Source: Panulirus ornatus
Lineage: Eukaryota; Arthropoda; Malacostraca; Decapoda; Palinuridae
NCBI RefSeq assembly: GCF_036320965.1
Contig: NC_092225.1
Location: 55,540,515-55,604,514 of the forward strand
Reading direction: 5' to 3'
DNA: 64,000 bases
Shown: piece by piece, positions 42,211 through 54,432 of the stretch
Layout of the letters: each line of letters opens with the position of its first letter
How positions within the stretch are numbered: the stretch's first letter is position 1
The notes under the pieces: model-generated
The model's input: the letters and a program-made list of their open reading frames with translations, nothing else
Databases searched by the model: none
What the model was told of the DNA's origin: nothing
Position numbers and translations under genes: made by a program

Positions 42211-42460
42211 CCCGCCCGCCCGCCCGCCCGCCCGCCGGGTGTGGTACAACCCGCGTCGGCCGCAGGACGAGCGCTGTGGTGTTGCACGTAGCTCTGCTGA
42301 ACATACCTGCTCGAGGGCCAACCAAATGTCGGCAGCAGCAACAGCCACCCCTCCCCTCCCCTCCAACCCTCCCTCCCTCCCTCCCTCCTTCCCCTTCCCT
42401 CCCTCCCTCCTTCCCTCCTTCCCTCCCTCCCTCCCTCCATCCCCTTCCCTCCCCCAGCAT
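42211..42460. repeat. CCCG run and CCCT-rich block
   Basis: About six GCCC units at 42211-42236 and CCCT/CTTC units at 42355-42460, with other sequence between. Confidence 0.9.
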
Positions 42461-42539
42461 TGTGTGCGCCATGTTTGCTTCTAAGTTTTTGATCATCGCG
42501 GACTTCTTTGTCTCAGTAATGAACGCTTGAGTATCAGCC

Positions 42540-42540
<1 letters not shown>

Positions 42541-42611
<71 letters not shown>
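42541..42611. repeat. (GA)n microsatellite
   Basis: Pure GA tract of about 35 repeats. Confidence 0.97.
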
Positions 42612-42613
<2 letters not shown>

Positions 42614-42799
42614 GAGGGAGGGAGGTCGTGGGTAAGGGCGTTCTTTTCGCCCACTTGTGATGCGGGAAGAAATACACCATCAGACGGGCAGACAGGTCCC
42701 CTCGCACAACGTTCCCCCCCCCCCCCCTCCTGACCTTCATGTTCCCCCCGGGTCTTCGCCCGCCACCGTCTTTAACGTATCACCGGCTGTGATTGGCCG

Positions 42800-43540
42800 G
42801 CCAGACGAGGGAGGGAGAGAGGGTGGGTGATGGTTGCGAGGAAGGGAGGGAGGGTTGGTGGTGGTTGCGAGCGAGAGAGGGTAGGTGGTGGTGGTTGCGG
42901 GGGAGGGAGGGAGGGTGGGTGGTGGTTGCGAGGTAGGGAGGGTGGGTGGTGGTTGCGGGGGAGGATGGGTGGGTAGGTGGTGGTTGCGAGGGAGGAAGGG
43001 AGGGTGGGTGGGTGGTGGTTGTGAGGAAGGGAGGGAGGGAGGGTAGGTGGTGGTTGCGAGGGAGGGAGGGAGGGAGGGAGGGTAGGTGGTGGTTGCGAGG
43101 GAGGGAGGGAGGAAGGGAGGGTGGGTGGTGGTTGCGCGGGAGGGAGGGTGGGTGGGTGGGTGATGGTTGCGAAGGAGGGAAGGAGGGATTGTGGTAGTTG
43201 CGAGGGAGGGAGGGTGGGTGGGTGGTGGTTGCGAGGGAGGGAGGGAGGGTGGGTGGTGGTTGCGAGGGAGGGAGGGTGGGTGGTGGTTGCGGGGGAGGGA
43301 GGGAGGGTGGGTGGTGGTTGCGCGGGAGGGAGGGTGGGTGGGTGGGTGATGGTTGCGAAGGAGGGAAGGAGGGATTGTGGTAGTTGCGAGGGTGGGTGGG
43401 TGGTGGTTGCGAGGGAGGGAGGGAGGGTGGGTGGTGGTTGCGAGGGAGGGAGGGTGGGTGGTGGTTGCGGGGGAGGGAGGGAGGGTGGGTGGTGGTTGCG
43501 AGGGAGGGAGGGTGGGTGGGCGGTAGTTGCCTTGGTGAGC
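42800..43540. repeat. G-rich minisatellite, GGTGGTTGCGAGGGAGGGAG core
   Basis: Units of about 25-40 bp, varying in the number of GAGG and TGGG repeats. A segment starting TTGCGCGGGAGGGAGGG is duplicated at 43132 and 43319. Overlapping frames on both strands are shadows. Confidence 0.95.
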
Positions 43541-43762
43541 AAGTCCGGCTGTTGCAGGAGCGCCTCCCGCCCACAGAGGCAGTTGAAGGTTCTCATCACC
43601 TGCAGACTTGGCGAGGAGGGTTTTATATCCTCTCTTCATTGCCTTTTACAATCTTCTCCAACTCACAGTTGACCCCGACCCCAGCCCCGGCATCCTCTTA
43701 CATCCTCACAAACTTCCCCTCGTATCGCACGGTTCATCCCGCCGCTCCCCTTTTTTTTTTTG

Positions 43763-43765
<3 letters not shown>

Positions 43766-43851
<86 letters not shown>
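43766..43851. repeat. (CT)n microsatellite
   Basis: CT tract with one early interruption. Confidence 0.96.
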
Positions 43852-44179
43852 CCGTAGAGACCCCCCCAGCAGATAGTTCTCCGGATCACACGCCTGATTT
43901 TCCATTCTCTTCTTGCCTTGCTGCGCTGTGTGAAGGGCGGCCATCCCCCGCCAGCCCTCCCCTGGACGCCGGATCTTCACCTGGTGTCTGACTGAAGGTG
44001 GTGTGTGTGTCAGCCATACGGGAGAGGTTAGGGCAGGGGCGCTGCGCCATGCGCTGTGTTCGGCGTTAAGCATGAGGTTCTGGGCGCTCGTGTGTCTCCA
44101 AGGGCGAGTAATGTGTTTGTCTCAGCAGAGGAGAAAGTAGACCTGAAGGAGGCCAGTGAGCGGCGCCTGAGTTTAGATT

Positions 44180-44450
44180 ACGTGTAGGGAAGGCGTGGGT
44201 GTAGTTGGTCAAGTGTGGGGGATAAATAACGCGTAGGGAAGGCGTGGGTGTAGTTGGTCGGGTGTGGGGGGGGGATAGATAAGGTGTAGGGAAGGCGTGG
44301 GTGTAGTTGGTCAGGTGTGAGTTAAGATAAGGTGAAGGGAACGCGTGGATGTAGTTGGTCAGGTGTGGGAGATAGATAAGGTGTAGGGAAGGCGTGGGTG
44401 CAGTAAGTCGGTGTGAGGATAGTTGGATGAGGTGTGGGGAAGGTGTGGGT
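44180..44450. repeat. ~50-bp minisatellite
   Basis: About six units with GTAGGGAAGGCGTGGGTG and TAGTTGGTCAGGTGTGGG; a GGA run follows at 44457-44478. Confidence 0.88.
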
Positions 44451-44679
44451 GCTGTAAGGAGGAGGAGGAGGAGGAGGCGGGGTGACCCGGCAGTAGCGGC
44501 CGAGTATCAATAGTGACCACGGCAGAGGATGGCTGTGCTGGTGTGAACGCCACACGGGTCATTAAGGCTAATCTGGCTCGTGGATCACCCAGCTCGCTGC
44601 CCACCCAAACTCTTTGACCATCGAACTCCTAGATCGATGGTCTTGTGGAGCACCGAATTACCGGCCTGATGAACCCGTG

Positions 44680-45430
44680 CATCAACCTGCCCCGGGGCCA
44701 GCCACCTCCTCCCGCACCTGACAGACCCACTGGGCTAGACATCTTTTGACCCGACCAGCTTATGGACCAGCCAGCAACGTCGCAAACCAACCAGCCTGAG
44801 TCGTGCGGTTCTACTCAGACTCCTTATGGACCAGTCAACAAGGTACCGGACCAGCCGTTTCATGGATCAGCCAATTCGTGGGCCAGCTTGTCCAGGGACC
44901 TTCAGTCGGTTGAAGAAACTACAGATGGACTAACCAACATAGGGACCAATGGAACGACCAGCCAACTGGTTGATTGATATACCACCTCCGTCATGACTAA
45001 CCTCGTGAACCAACCGACGCACACACTAACCAACACGTTGATCATCCAACCCACTGACCAACCAACCTCTCTGGACCAGACATCTCGTGTGGACCCAACA
45101 TACTTAACAAACAGTAATTGACCATCGGGTTCGCAACCCAACCAACCAACCATCCAGCCACCAAACCAACCAACCAACCAGCCAACCATCCATCCAACCA
45201 ACCATCCAGCCAACCTCCTGCAAGACCGGCTGCCCCGTGTGATCAACCACTGCATGGACCATCCAACTCCAAGTACCACCAGCTCACAACCTCTTTGTAG
45301 ACTGATCAACCCTGGACAGAGTAACCAGTTCATCGACCAAACATTTTGCTCCTGAACCAGAGAGCGAGTGGCCCAGCCACGGACGCCTGTACCAACCAAC
45401 TGCCGGCTTCTTGACCCAACCTGGGGGAGT
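44680..45430. repeat. cryptically simple ACCAACC-rich region
   Basis: Irregular ACCAACCAACC and GACCAGCC motifs throughout, densest at 45120-45215. Looks like an old decayed tetranucleotide or short minisatellite array. Open frames here have no domain. Confidence 0.6.
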
Positions 45431-45763
45431 CCTTGGTTGACCCAATACGACGCTATTGGAGCCCCCCTTTCATAACCCCCCACCCTAGAACACACACTCT
45501 CCACCCCCTCTCCCTTCCGCAGTATATTTGCTAGCAGACATATTTTTTCCCTCCGGGGGCGCTAATAGCATTTCTTCAGGGAGGCGGGAACACGGGTTTC
45601 ATAACACTGTGTTCCCCCGTAGCCCCGGACCCGCCCCGCAGAGTGGGCGGCACTCCGCTTGATTACCCCGCCCACAAGCGCCCTCCTGCCACCCAGCCAC
45701 ACAGCCTTGTACTTGTTTCCCGCCTTCTCGTCAGGAGCGGTAAGACGTGTCATTGTTGCTTTA

Positions 45764-45818
<55 letters not shown>

Positions 45819-46467
45819 CTATTTACTTGCATTGTACGGGGGAGGAAGTCCTACACTCGTAGGTCCCCATCTCTTAAACTTTCCTAAGCGTCATAGTACT
45901 TTTTTAAACTTGTGTATGATGATGTCCACAGTCATTGTGTCATCACTGAGTGTAATCTAATAATCTGTTGTCGTAATATGACACGACCTTCTGTGTATAT
46001 CATCCAACACATTCTCGATACACCTTCATTGTTGTGGCTTCTGGTTGTTCTGCCTTCGTGTCTTGCCAAGAACTGTTCTTCTATAACGTGACATGTCTGA
46101 AGCTTAAAGGTCATGCTCAAGTCATTCCTCACTCTTCTCTCTGCCATGGAGGACAAGTCTATGGCCTTTTAACTCCTCGCTGTGGCTCGGTTGTGCGGAG
46201 TGTAACACTGTCTTCGCCACCCCTCTAGACCCGTCTCTCTTGGCTTCCTCGTGCTTCAGTAAGTGCAGAGGCCAACCTGGGAAACGTATTCTAGTTTTGC
46301 TGTGATGAGGTGTGCGAGAGGCGGCTCCCTGACCATGTCCCTCTCCTCCACATACCTCAATGCTGTGTGCTCATATTTAGCATCACACAGTTGGTCTGTT
46401 GCTTACTAGCTTCTCAAGCGGGGACCACAGACCACAGGTGCCATGGAGAACCTAACGCGCGCGCGCG

Positions 46468-46516
<49 letters not shown>

Positions 46517-46737
46517 GAAGGTGTGTGAACGTGGTTATGAACGTGTTTCACGTTCCTGTGGGTTTTGCGAGTTATTTTTTTTTCACACTTATCAGTCCGT
46601 TCCTGTACCCTGATGGCGGGGCCCACGCCCCAGCTGGTGATATCAAGCCGTCCGCTCTCCTTCCCCCCTTTTGGTCGGGCTGGCCCGATCAGCCTATAGT
46701 GTTAACACGGTGGGGGAAATGACGTCCCCCAAGCCTG

Positions 46738-46740
<3 letters not shown>
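45431..46740. other. non-coding stretch with GT tracts
   Basis: Contains (GT)n at 45766-45816 and a (GC)n-(GT)n compound tract at 46457-46512. No gene recognised. Confidence 0.65.

Positions 46741-46816
<76 letters not shown>
46740..46816. repeat. (CT)n microsatellite
   Basis: Pure CT tract of about 38 repeats. Confidence 0.97.
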
Positions 46817-46821
<5 letters not shown>

Positions 46822-47960
46822 ATCATATTACACAACACATGCTCCCAATATCATCCCGATAGAAACAATTACACACACACAAAAAAAAATGCTTCCAGTT
46901 CGGACACCCAGAAATAAAAAGACCAATGTCCAGATATTTCATCAAAGTTTTGTATCACAAATATTCGTTTGGTTTAATATGGGTCGGGTCGGGTCGGGTC
47001 GGGTTCCATCATTATTTACTGTGCCAGAGAGTGGAAAATGTGTAGAATTCGGGCCCCCCTTCCCCCCTCTTTTTTTACTGTGTTTATCATCAAAATGCAG
47101 ATGTTTATTTTCAGTTTTTTTTTTTATCAGGAGTGAGTCTCTGTATCGCAAGACGATTGCCACGATTCCTTCCGTTATCGCACACGATACTTGACGGTGG
47201 ATGTACGATCGTGTTATCTGTGACTCGTCCAGACATTATTAATCCAGGCGATGGTTCCTCACGTTTGTGACGTGTGTAGGGGGAGGAGGGGGGAAGACAC
47301 GACGAAACGGAGGGAGTCAGGCTCAGTGTGGCAGATTCGTCCCACGTCCCACGTCTGGTTGGAAGCACCAGCAGCTCAGGATGGACCTGAGTAGACTCGC
47401 TCCCTCGTCCTGCGGGCCATCCCGCCCTCCCTTTTTTGCCTCTCGCACGGCGGTGTGGACGTCCTGGGTTAGGTTGGAGGGGGGGAGGTTCTGGATGAGG
47501 GGAAGGCCACTTGAGTTGTGGACCATGTCCGCCCTCCCTCCCTCACCTGCTGCTGGACCTCGTGTTCAGAGATTACGAGGAGATGGACGGCCTCACCCCA
47601 CCAAGGATCCTCCTCCTCCTCCTCCTCCTCCTCCTCCTCCTCCTCCTCCTCAACGCCCCGCCATCGCCTGGCTTCTATATCGATGATCCTTGAGTGATCC
47701 AGGGAGAACATCTCCTGACTATCCTACGCGTAGATCAAGAGCACAGTGAGATGACTAGAGGGAAACCCCGAGCATTATATTATTACCAACCCTGACTTCG
47801 TGCGAAGGCCGGGGTGAGTTTAGGTTGACGGACGCCATCTGGTGTGTACATGTGTGGGGGGGATCTTCGTCATACGTTCACGTCCCTGTTTGCGCGGAGG
47901 GTGAAGGTGGGATGATGCAGAAGCGCAACCGTGCATAAGCTTGTATTGGTAAGTGACTTG
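46817..47960. other. non-coding stretch
   Basis: Holds four to five GGGTC units (46981-47003) and a CTC run (47608-47650). No gene recognised. Confidence 0.6.
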
Positions 47961-47965
47961 AGATG

Positions 47966-48227
47966 ACCTGCAAGCACTGCCTGACCTGGGGATACAGCGA
48001 CCTGCAAGTACTGGCTGACCTGGGGATACAGCGACCTGCAAGTACTGGCTGACCTGGGGATACAGCGACCTGCAAGTACTGGCTGACCTGGGGATACAGC
48101 GACCTGCAAGTACTGGCTGACCTGGGGATACAGAGACCTGCAAGTACTGGCTGACCTGGGGATACAGCGACCTGCAAGTACTGGCTGACCTGGGGATACA
48201 GCGACCTGCAAGTACTGGTTAACCTGT
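47966..48227. repeat. 34-bp minisatellite
   Basis: About eight nearly identical units with CTGGGGATACAGCGACCTGC and AAGTACTGGCTGAC. Confidence 0.96.
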
Positions 48228-48314
48228 GGATATAAGAACCTTGTGTATGATGAGCCTGACCTCTGACCTGACCCTGAAGGATCAGGTCGAAGGCCAGGCT
48301 GTTACACTCAAGGG

Positions 48315-48893
48315 TCGTCAGGAGCCAGCTGTACCGTCACGGCGGGAGGCAGGAGCCAGCTGTACCGTCACGGCGGGAGGCAGGAGCCAGCTGTACCGTC
48401 ACGGCGGGAGGCAGGGGCCAGCTGTACCGTCACGGCGGGAGGCAGGAGCCAGCTGTACCGTCACGGCGGGAGGCAGGAGCCAGCTGTACCGTCACGGCGG
48501 GAGGCAGGAGCCAGCTGTACCGTCACGGCGGGAGGCAGGAGCCAGCTGTACCGTCACGGCGGGAGGCAGGAGCCAGCTGTACCGTCACGGCGGGAGGCAG
48601 GGGCCAGCTGTACCGTCACGGCGGGAGGCAGGGGCCAGCTGTACCGTCACGGCGGGAGGCAGGAGCCAGCTGTACCGTCACGGCGGGAGGCAGGGGCCAG
48701 CTGTACCGTCACGGAGGGAGGCAGGAGCCAGCTGTACCGTCACGTCGGGAGGCAGGGGCCAGCTGTACCGTCTCGGCAGGAGGCAGGGGCCAACTGTACC
48801 ATCACGGCAGGAGGCAGGAGCCAGCTGTACCGTCACGGCGGGAGACAGAGGCCAGCTGTACCGTCACAGCGGGAGGTAGGAGCCAGCTGTGAA
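48315..48893. repeat. 31-bp minisatellite
   Basis: About 19 units with GTACCGTCACGGCGGGAGGC and AGGAGCCAGCT. Confidence 0.96.
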
Positions 48894-49680
48894 TTGTGCA
48901 GGTGTGTCATATTGTGGTGTCCTCCACAGTTTCCGGGGGGGTGCGTGGGGTGTGTGTGTGTGGGGGGACGACTGTGAGAAACCATGTCCCTCATCACTGG
49001 CGTTTCCTCACCCGTTCTTACACGGCTGCTGGTCCTCCCCAGACGATGGCACACCTAGTAGTCTCCTCCCACGCCAGACACACGCGCTTCACCCACGCCC
49101 GAGCCACTCCCTCCCCGTGAGACGGTCTCCGTTACGTATATCTTCGGCAGAGCCTTTGTGTATAATGGGATGGTTCACCCGCGAGCTGGGTAAAGGTTTA
49201 CTGCCGGGTCTCACGAGCCATCTGTATTGGACGCCTGCAGGCCTCTATCAGGTCGGGGCGCGCACGGCGAACCCGATCTTGAGCAAGTAGATAAGCGCGT
49301 CTCAGTTACCCCCCCACACACACAGCCGTCCTATCCCACGTGCGCCTGGGCTTCCTCCTGCAGGAGAGAGAGGACTGGTTGGGGTGATGAGGCCAGCCGG
49401 GGCTGGGTCCTCTGTGGTTCTATATTAGCGTAAACAAAATAGAAAGTCGAGAGCAGATCTTAACGGCAAATTTATTCATATCATTTACCGGAGTGGCCGC
49501 CCCTTCGACGTGTTCTGACGAACCCGAGTGACGAGGCTCGTGGCTGAGTGACTACATGTGTGTGTGGGTTGTGTGATGTGTGTGGCTGTTCGGTAGCATG
49601 GTTAGGGATCCTACTCCCCCACCCAGGGTGGAAGTTCTGGTATATGACCGAGAACAGAACTCGCGCCTGTGTTTATAGTA
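48894..49680. other. non-coding stretch
   Basis: No gene, RNA or element recognised. Confidence 0.6.
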
Positions 49681-49681
49681 A

Positions 49682-50093
49682 TAGCCAGAGGTATTGATTC
49701 TAACCTCCTATGGCCAGAGGTATTGATTCTAACCTCCTATGGCCAGAGGTATTGATTCTAACCTCCTATGGCCAGAGGTATTGATTCTAACCTCCTATGG
49801 CCAGAGGTATTGATTCTAACCTCCTATGGCCAGAGGTATTGATTCTAAACTCCTATGGCCAGAGGTATTGATTCTAACCTCCTATGGCCAGAGGTATTGA
49901 TTCTAACCTCCTATGGCCAGAGGTATTGATTCTAAACTCCTATGGCCAGAGGTATTGATTCTAACCTCCTATGGCCAGAGGGATTGATTCTAACCTCCTA
50001 TGGCCAGAGGTATTGATTCTAACCTCCTATGGCCAGAGGTATTGATTCTAACCTCTTATGGCCAGAGGGATTGATTCTAACCTCCTATGGCTA
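49682..50093. repeat. 29-bp minisatellite
   Basis: About 14 highly homogeneous units of ATGGCCAGAGGTATTGATTC plus TAACCTCCT. Confidence 0.97.
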
Positions 50094-50322
50094 ACTCTAA
50101 CTCTTTCCTATAGAGTTATGTCCCCTTCTCCTGCAAATGCACTCGGGTATCACTCCTTCGTCATCAAACTGATCAAGACACCAGAGGAGGAGGAGGAGGA
50201 GGTGCTGCTGGGGTGGGTCAGAGGCCACGTATAGGAGTGGCTACCCTGCTCATGTCCACCACACACACCCGCCCACTTAAAAGCAGTGGTGGTCTTGCCA
50301 CTAGTGGTACACGAGCTTCGAC

Positions 50323-50327
<5 letters not shown>

Positions 50328-50358
<31 letters not shown>
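50328..50358. repeat. (AC)n microsatellite
   Basis: Pure AC tract. Confidence 0.95.
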
Positions 50359-50363
<5 letters not shown>

Positions 50364-50427
50364 CAGGGGCCGTGGTGACGCATCACCCTCACCAGCCATG
50401 AGTCAAAAGATATTCACATTCTCTTGG

Positions 50428-50628
50428 GTAATATTCTGTGGTGTTATTCATTATTCACAGGTCTACAGTTCTCTGTGGTGGTGTTATTCATTATTCACAG
50501 GTCTACAGGTCTCTGTGGTGGTGGTGTTCATTATTCACAGGTCTACAGTTCTCTGTGGTGGTGTTATTCATTATTCACAGGTCTACAGGTCTCTGTGGTG
50601 GTGTTATTCATTATTCACAGGTCTCCTG
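50428..50628. repeat. 40-bp minisatellite
   Basis: Five units with TTATTCATTATTCACAGGTC and TACAGTTCTCTGTGGTGG. Confidence 0.95.
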
Positions 50629-51479
50629 GCCCGTCAGATATGTTCTCATATCACCTGTTTGCATGACAGAGTCCCGAACACTTCAGCGTGACCAGTCCTC
50701 CCTCACCCTTCCCACACACCCGCACATATCCACAGTCATTCGTATACTCCCACAACCACACTCCCACACCTGTGTCTCCTCCCTTAAAAAAAGAAAGAAC
50801 CCTCACTGACATGTCCCCGCCACCACGCCCACTCGCTACACTCCTCCTGCATTTACAGCCACGCCCAGCGCACCTACATACACACACGCCCACACGATAT
50901 GTGACCCAGATTCACCCCATTATTTTTTTCTCTCTCTCTCTCCCTGAATGATAACATACACACCGCAATTACAGCTTGATAAATCACTTTCTAGAGCCTT
51001 AGATGTTCGTATCTGGGGTGGACAGGTCTGGTTGAAGCTCCCCTTGCCAGCGCACCACCCCTCCCCAGCCGTGTGTTGTGATGAGAATGACAGGGGTAAC
51101 CTCAGGTTCTGTCACCCCGTCACCCCGTCTCATTGGGAAAGAGATGGGGTAGGTTGCGTGAGGGGGGGGGGTATTGGTAGATAATCGCCCGGAATGGGTA
51201 GATGAAGTGATGGATGTGGAAGAGTTCAAGGATGGTTGTGTGATGGGTAGAACACCTTGATAGACTTGTGTGACAAGGGTTGTGGAGGAGAGAAGAGATG
51301 GCCAGGCGGATTGTAAGGGGGTATGAGGACTGCCAGGGGAAGGTATTTGACACTGTCCATCACAGATGGTTGGTCAGGATGCTCGCTCGACGTTCTTGAC
51401 AGGAGACGACTCACCTCGAGTGGACAGGAGAAGAGGACAGAGGACCCACGTTACCGACGGCCAGAGCTGAGTGGAGTGG

Positions 51480-51800
51480 GTTAATCAGTGGCGTCCCGCT
51501 AGGCATGGGTCTCAAGGCCCGGGCCATTCTCGGTGCGCGTTTGTCATTTACCCAGAGGGACGGAATCCATAACCTGAATCAGTCAATGGATGATGTTCTG
51601 GTGATGAAGGAAGGAAGGAAGGTTGGGTGAGGACCACACCAACACACACGCGGATTTGGAGAAGCTCCATAGTTGGCTAGACGCGCTCCTGGTAACCTTC
51701 CGTCAAAGAAAGTGCAAAGTAATGTAGGCAGGACGTGGTAAAAGAAGGTCTCTGGAGGATTGTCACCTGGCTGGAAACATGTTACATGACGGGGACTATA
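51480..51800 (+). pseudogene. CR1/L2-like LINE reverse transcriptase scrap
   Basis: SGVPLGMGLKARAILGARL corresponds to SGVPQGSVLGPxLF. After a decayed FADDT region, DLEKLHSWLDALLVTFRQRK (from 51653) followed by CKVM is the conserved thumb block. Stops and shifts elsewhere. Confidence 0.75.
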
Positions 51801-52270
51801 GCGGGTGCCATTTTCCTCGCCTGACCCACAACGTTAGGGGGTTGGTTGAAGAGGCAAGTCATCTATTGGACGATGATAGATCTGCGTGGATGAGGAAATG
51901 CTACACGAACTACACGAACAGTTTGTTAAGTCACGTCAAAAGCAGCAAATTAGAATGTCCTTCTCAAGTCCGGTCATCTCACTCAGGGGAGCATGAAGAG
52001 CTGATCGAGAAGGTCAAAAGGAAGGCAGGAAATAAGGAGCGTGACGTAAGAGAACTGTGCTACACTGAGGCTATAAGTTACGTCACAGTGGAAGTGGTGA
52101 GGAGGAGACCAAGTGGTGGGGGTGAAACGCTGATAAAACTCCAAACTTCCAAACGGGGTGGGCGGTGCGTGAACAGTTCTCTCAAAGATGCAGCGAGCGT
52201 AGACATGTTACGAGAGACGTTTGAGAAGCGCGTCTCTCGTGTGAGAGTTGTAGATGAATGGGATGAATGA
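51779..52270 (+). CDS. open frame of 163 codons, unknown
   Basis: Starts MLHDGDYSGCHFPRL and ends VRVVDEWDE. It overlaps the end of the RT scrap above but does not follow CR1/L2 RT sequence, as far as I can see. The composition is ordinary, neither low-complexity nor repeat-derived, which sets it apart from almost all other open frames here. It has no signal peptide or recognised domain. It could be decayed retroelement DNA open by chance, or an unannotated exon. Confidence 0.25.
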   Translation: MLHDGDYSGCHFPRLTHNVRGLVEEASHLLDDDRSAWMRKCYTNYTNSLLSHVKSSKLECPSQVRSSHSGEHEELIEKVKRKAGNKERDVRELCYTEAISYVTVEVVRRRPSGGGETLIKLQTSKRGGRCVNSSLKDAASVDMLRETFEKRVSRVRVVDEWDE

Positions 52271-52571
52271 GCCAAGGGAGGGGGGGAAAAAAAAGAGAAA
52301 AGAAAACTGTGAATGCGCACAGTGTGCAGAGGTTTGAAAAAAATGTATTGTATAGTAGAGAAAGTTCAAGCGATGGGGGGGGGGGAGCAGACCCCCCCAC
52401 CACGAGTGTAGAACTCACTCACCCTCCACCCCCTGCTGTACAAATAGCCAACTAAAACGAGAAAGAAAGAAACAAAAAAAGAAAGAAAACACTCAAAACA
52501 CATTCAAACAGACGGGTAGGCACGAATACACAAGAAAAAAAATTGGGGAAAGAATAAACAAGTGTACACGA

Positions 52572-52699
<128 letters not shown>

Positions 52700-53124
52700 C
52701 CGCCAGTAAATATAACGTCCCATCGTCTGGCCTGATATTATTCCAGCTCGTGTGCTTTAGAGGAGAAAAATACTAAGGAGCAAATTGGCTCAGGGAGGTG
52801 ATGCTCAGAAAGCCTCTTCCTTGTCCCGTAAGTGGCTGGGTTTTTTTTTTTTTTTTCCTTCACGTTAAGTTAAACCCCCTTTAGCGTTGGCAGCCGACCG
52901 CCTCCGGTGGTGGCACACACACACACACACAGAGCCTACCTGCTTGCCACGGTACGTGGTAATTTTTCCCATCATTTCCGTTCACTGGACCGCTCGGGCT
53001 GGACGAACGTAGAACCTCCAGCTCAAGGTAGAGTCTCTGTGTACAGCTGTCTCCTGTGACATGGACGTGGAATGAATCAAGGCGCTTTTCCCTGTTTTAT
53101 GAGGTGACATACCATCTAAATGGT

Positions 53125-53127
<3 letters not shown>

Positions 53128-53207
<80 letters not shown>
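53128..53207. repeat. (AT)n tract
   Basis: Pure AT repeats upstream of SINE-like copy b. Confidence 0.96.
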
Positions 53208-53210
<3 letters not shown>

Positions 53211-53449
53211 CCCTGGGGATAGGGGAGAAAGAATACTTCCCACGTATTCCCTGCGTGTCGTAGAAGGCGACTAAAAGGGGAGGGAGCGGGTTGGGCTGGA
53301 AATCCTCCCCTCTCGTTTTTTTTTTAATTTTCCAAAAGAAGGAACAGAGAATTGGGCCAGGTGAGGGTATTCCCTCAAGGCCCAGTCCTCTGTTCTTAAC
53401 GCTACCTCGCTAATGCGGGAAATGGCGAATAGTTTGAAAGAAAAAGAAT
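53208..53449 (+). mobile_element. ~240-bp SINE-like repeat, copy b (most complete)
   Basis: CCCTGGGGATAGGGGAGAAA, ACGTATTCCCTGCGTGTCGT, CTAAAAGGGGAGGGAGCGGG, a T-run with AATTTTCCAAAAGAAGG, and CCAGTCCTCTGTTCTTAACG. It ends with the full tail CGCTACCTCGCTAATGCGGG plus AAATGGCGAATAG. AT repeats border both sides. Confidence 0.83.
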
Positions 53450-53477
53450 ATATATATATATATACATATATATATAA

Positions 53478-53562
<85 letters not shown>
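53449..53562. repeat. (AT)n tract, interrupted
   Basis: AT repeats with several C and A interruptions between the SINE-like copy b and a hammerhead motif. Confidence 0.95.
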
Positions 53563-53650
53563 CTAAACAAGTGTCAAGCGCTTTCGTATAATTACATCAT
53601 CAGGACTGAGTACAGATAGAGAGAACCACAATACAATACACCAGCCGCCA
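53563..53650 (-). mobile_element. hammerhead-bearing repeat, copy C (different subfamily)
   Basis: Minus-strand element ending at an AT tract. Outside the hammerhead core it does not match copies A and B. Confidence 0.65.
53573..53606 (-). ncRNA. hammerhead ribozyme motif, copy C
   Basis: On the minus strand: GTC, CTGATGA (53597-53603), extra T, stem II GTA-ATTA-TAC, GAAA (53582-53585), palindromic AGCGCT (53577-53582), T, GAC. Compared with copies A and B every stem changes on both sides: CCC:GGG to GTC:GAC, GTG:CAC to GTA:TAC, AGTGCACT to AGCGCT. The core stays identical. Confidence 0.7.
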
Positions 53651-54376
53651 CTGGTCGAGGCCGGAGGATGAACTAAGTGACAGGTCAAGGGATTAGGGCA
53701 CAGGTCACCCTCGACCACCTCACGTCTTAAGTTAAAACCTCAGGTTGACCTATGTTGAGGGAAGTATATAATATTTTTTTTCCATATATGAATTTATGTA
53801 GTTCATATATACCAATAATTTTTATTCATATTCATCATACCTCAGAGACGTTGATAAGAATCAAAATATTGGTTTTAGATGAATTAGATTTGTAAGTGAA
53901 GTCTTCTTATATGTATTGTTATTATTGTAGTTGTATAAGCTCAGGATCCCTTCCTCCCGGGGCTCGTACAGCCACAAGTCTGAGATCTGAGCCGGAGTAG
54001 AGCTTACGTTTGTGAAATCCCAAGTTGAAGATGAACAGTCGCGGGTCGGCTGAAGTGGCAGGATGCGCGACTAGAACGCCGCCTGCATTGGCGAGTGTGG
54101 ACGCTCACGAGGGAACGAAGATATTGCCGTTACCTTCACTCAGAACTTATATAAGGAGGGAGAGAGAGAGAGATCAGATCACGACTCATAAGGTTCTGAA
54201 TCGACTCGTTGGTTTGGATTAGAATAGGATGCCAAAACAATGGGCTGGTGAGGGAGCCCTTCAACAGGAGCAGCGGGATGGGATGTGATGAGTTAATTCC
54301 TTAATGATAAGATGGAGTACAGCACAGATTGAGAGCGAAGGTAACGAGCAGACACTATGGATATTTGGCTGCGTCA

Positions 54377-54387
<11 letters not shown>
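53651..54387. other. non-coding stretch
   Basis: AT-rich part at 53760-53935, nothing recognised. Confidence 0.6.

Positions 54388-54429
<42 letters not shown>
54388..54429. repeat. (GT)n microsatellite
   Basis: Pure GT tract. Confidence 0.95.

Positions 54430-54432
<3 letters not shown>

Noticed and set aside
46981..47003. GGGTC repeats as telomere-like sequence
   Set aside because: Only four to five units and not the arthropod TTAGG repeat.
49682..50093. CRISPR-like regular array
   Set aside because: Units are contiguous and 29 bp long with no variable spacers; this is a plain minisatellite. The same applies to the 32-, 34- and 53-bp arrays.
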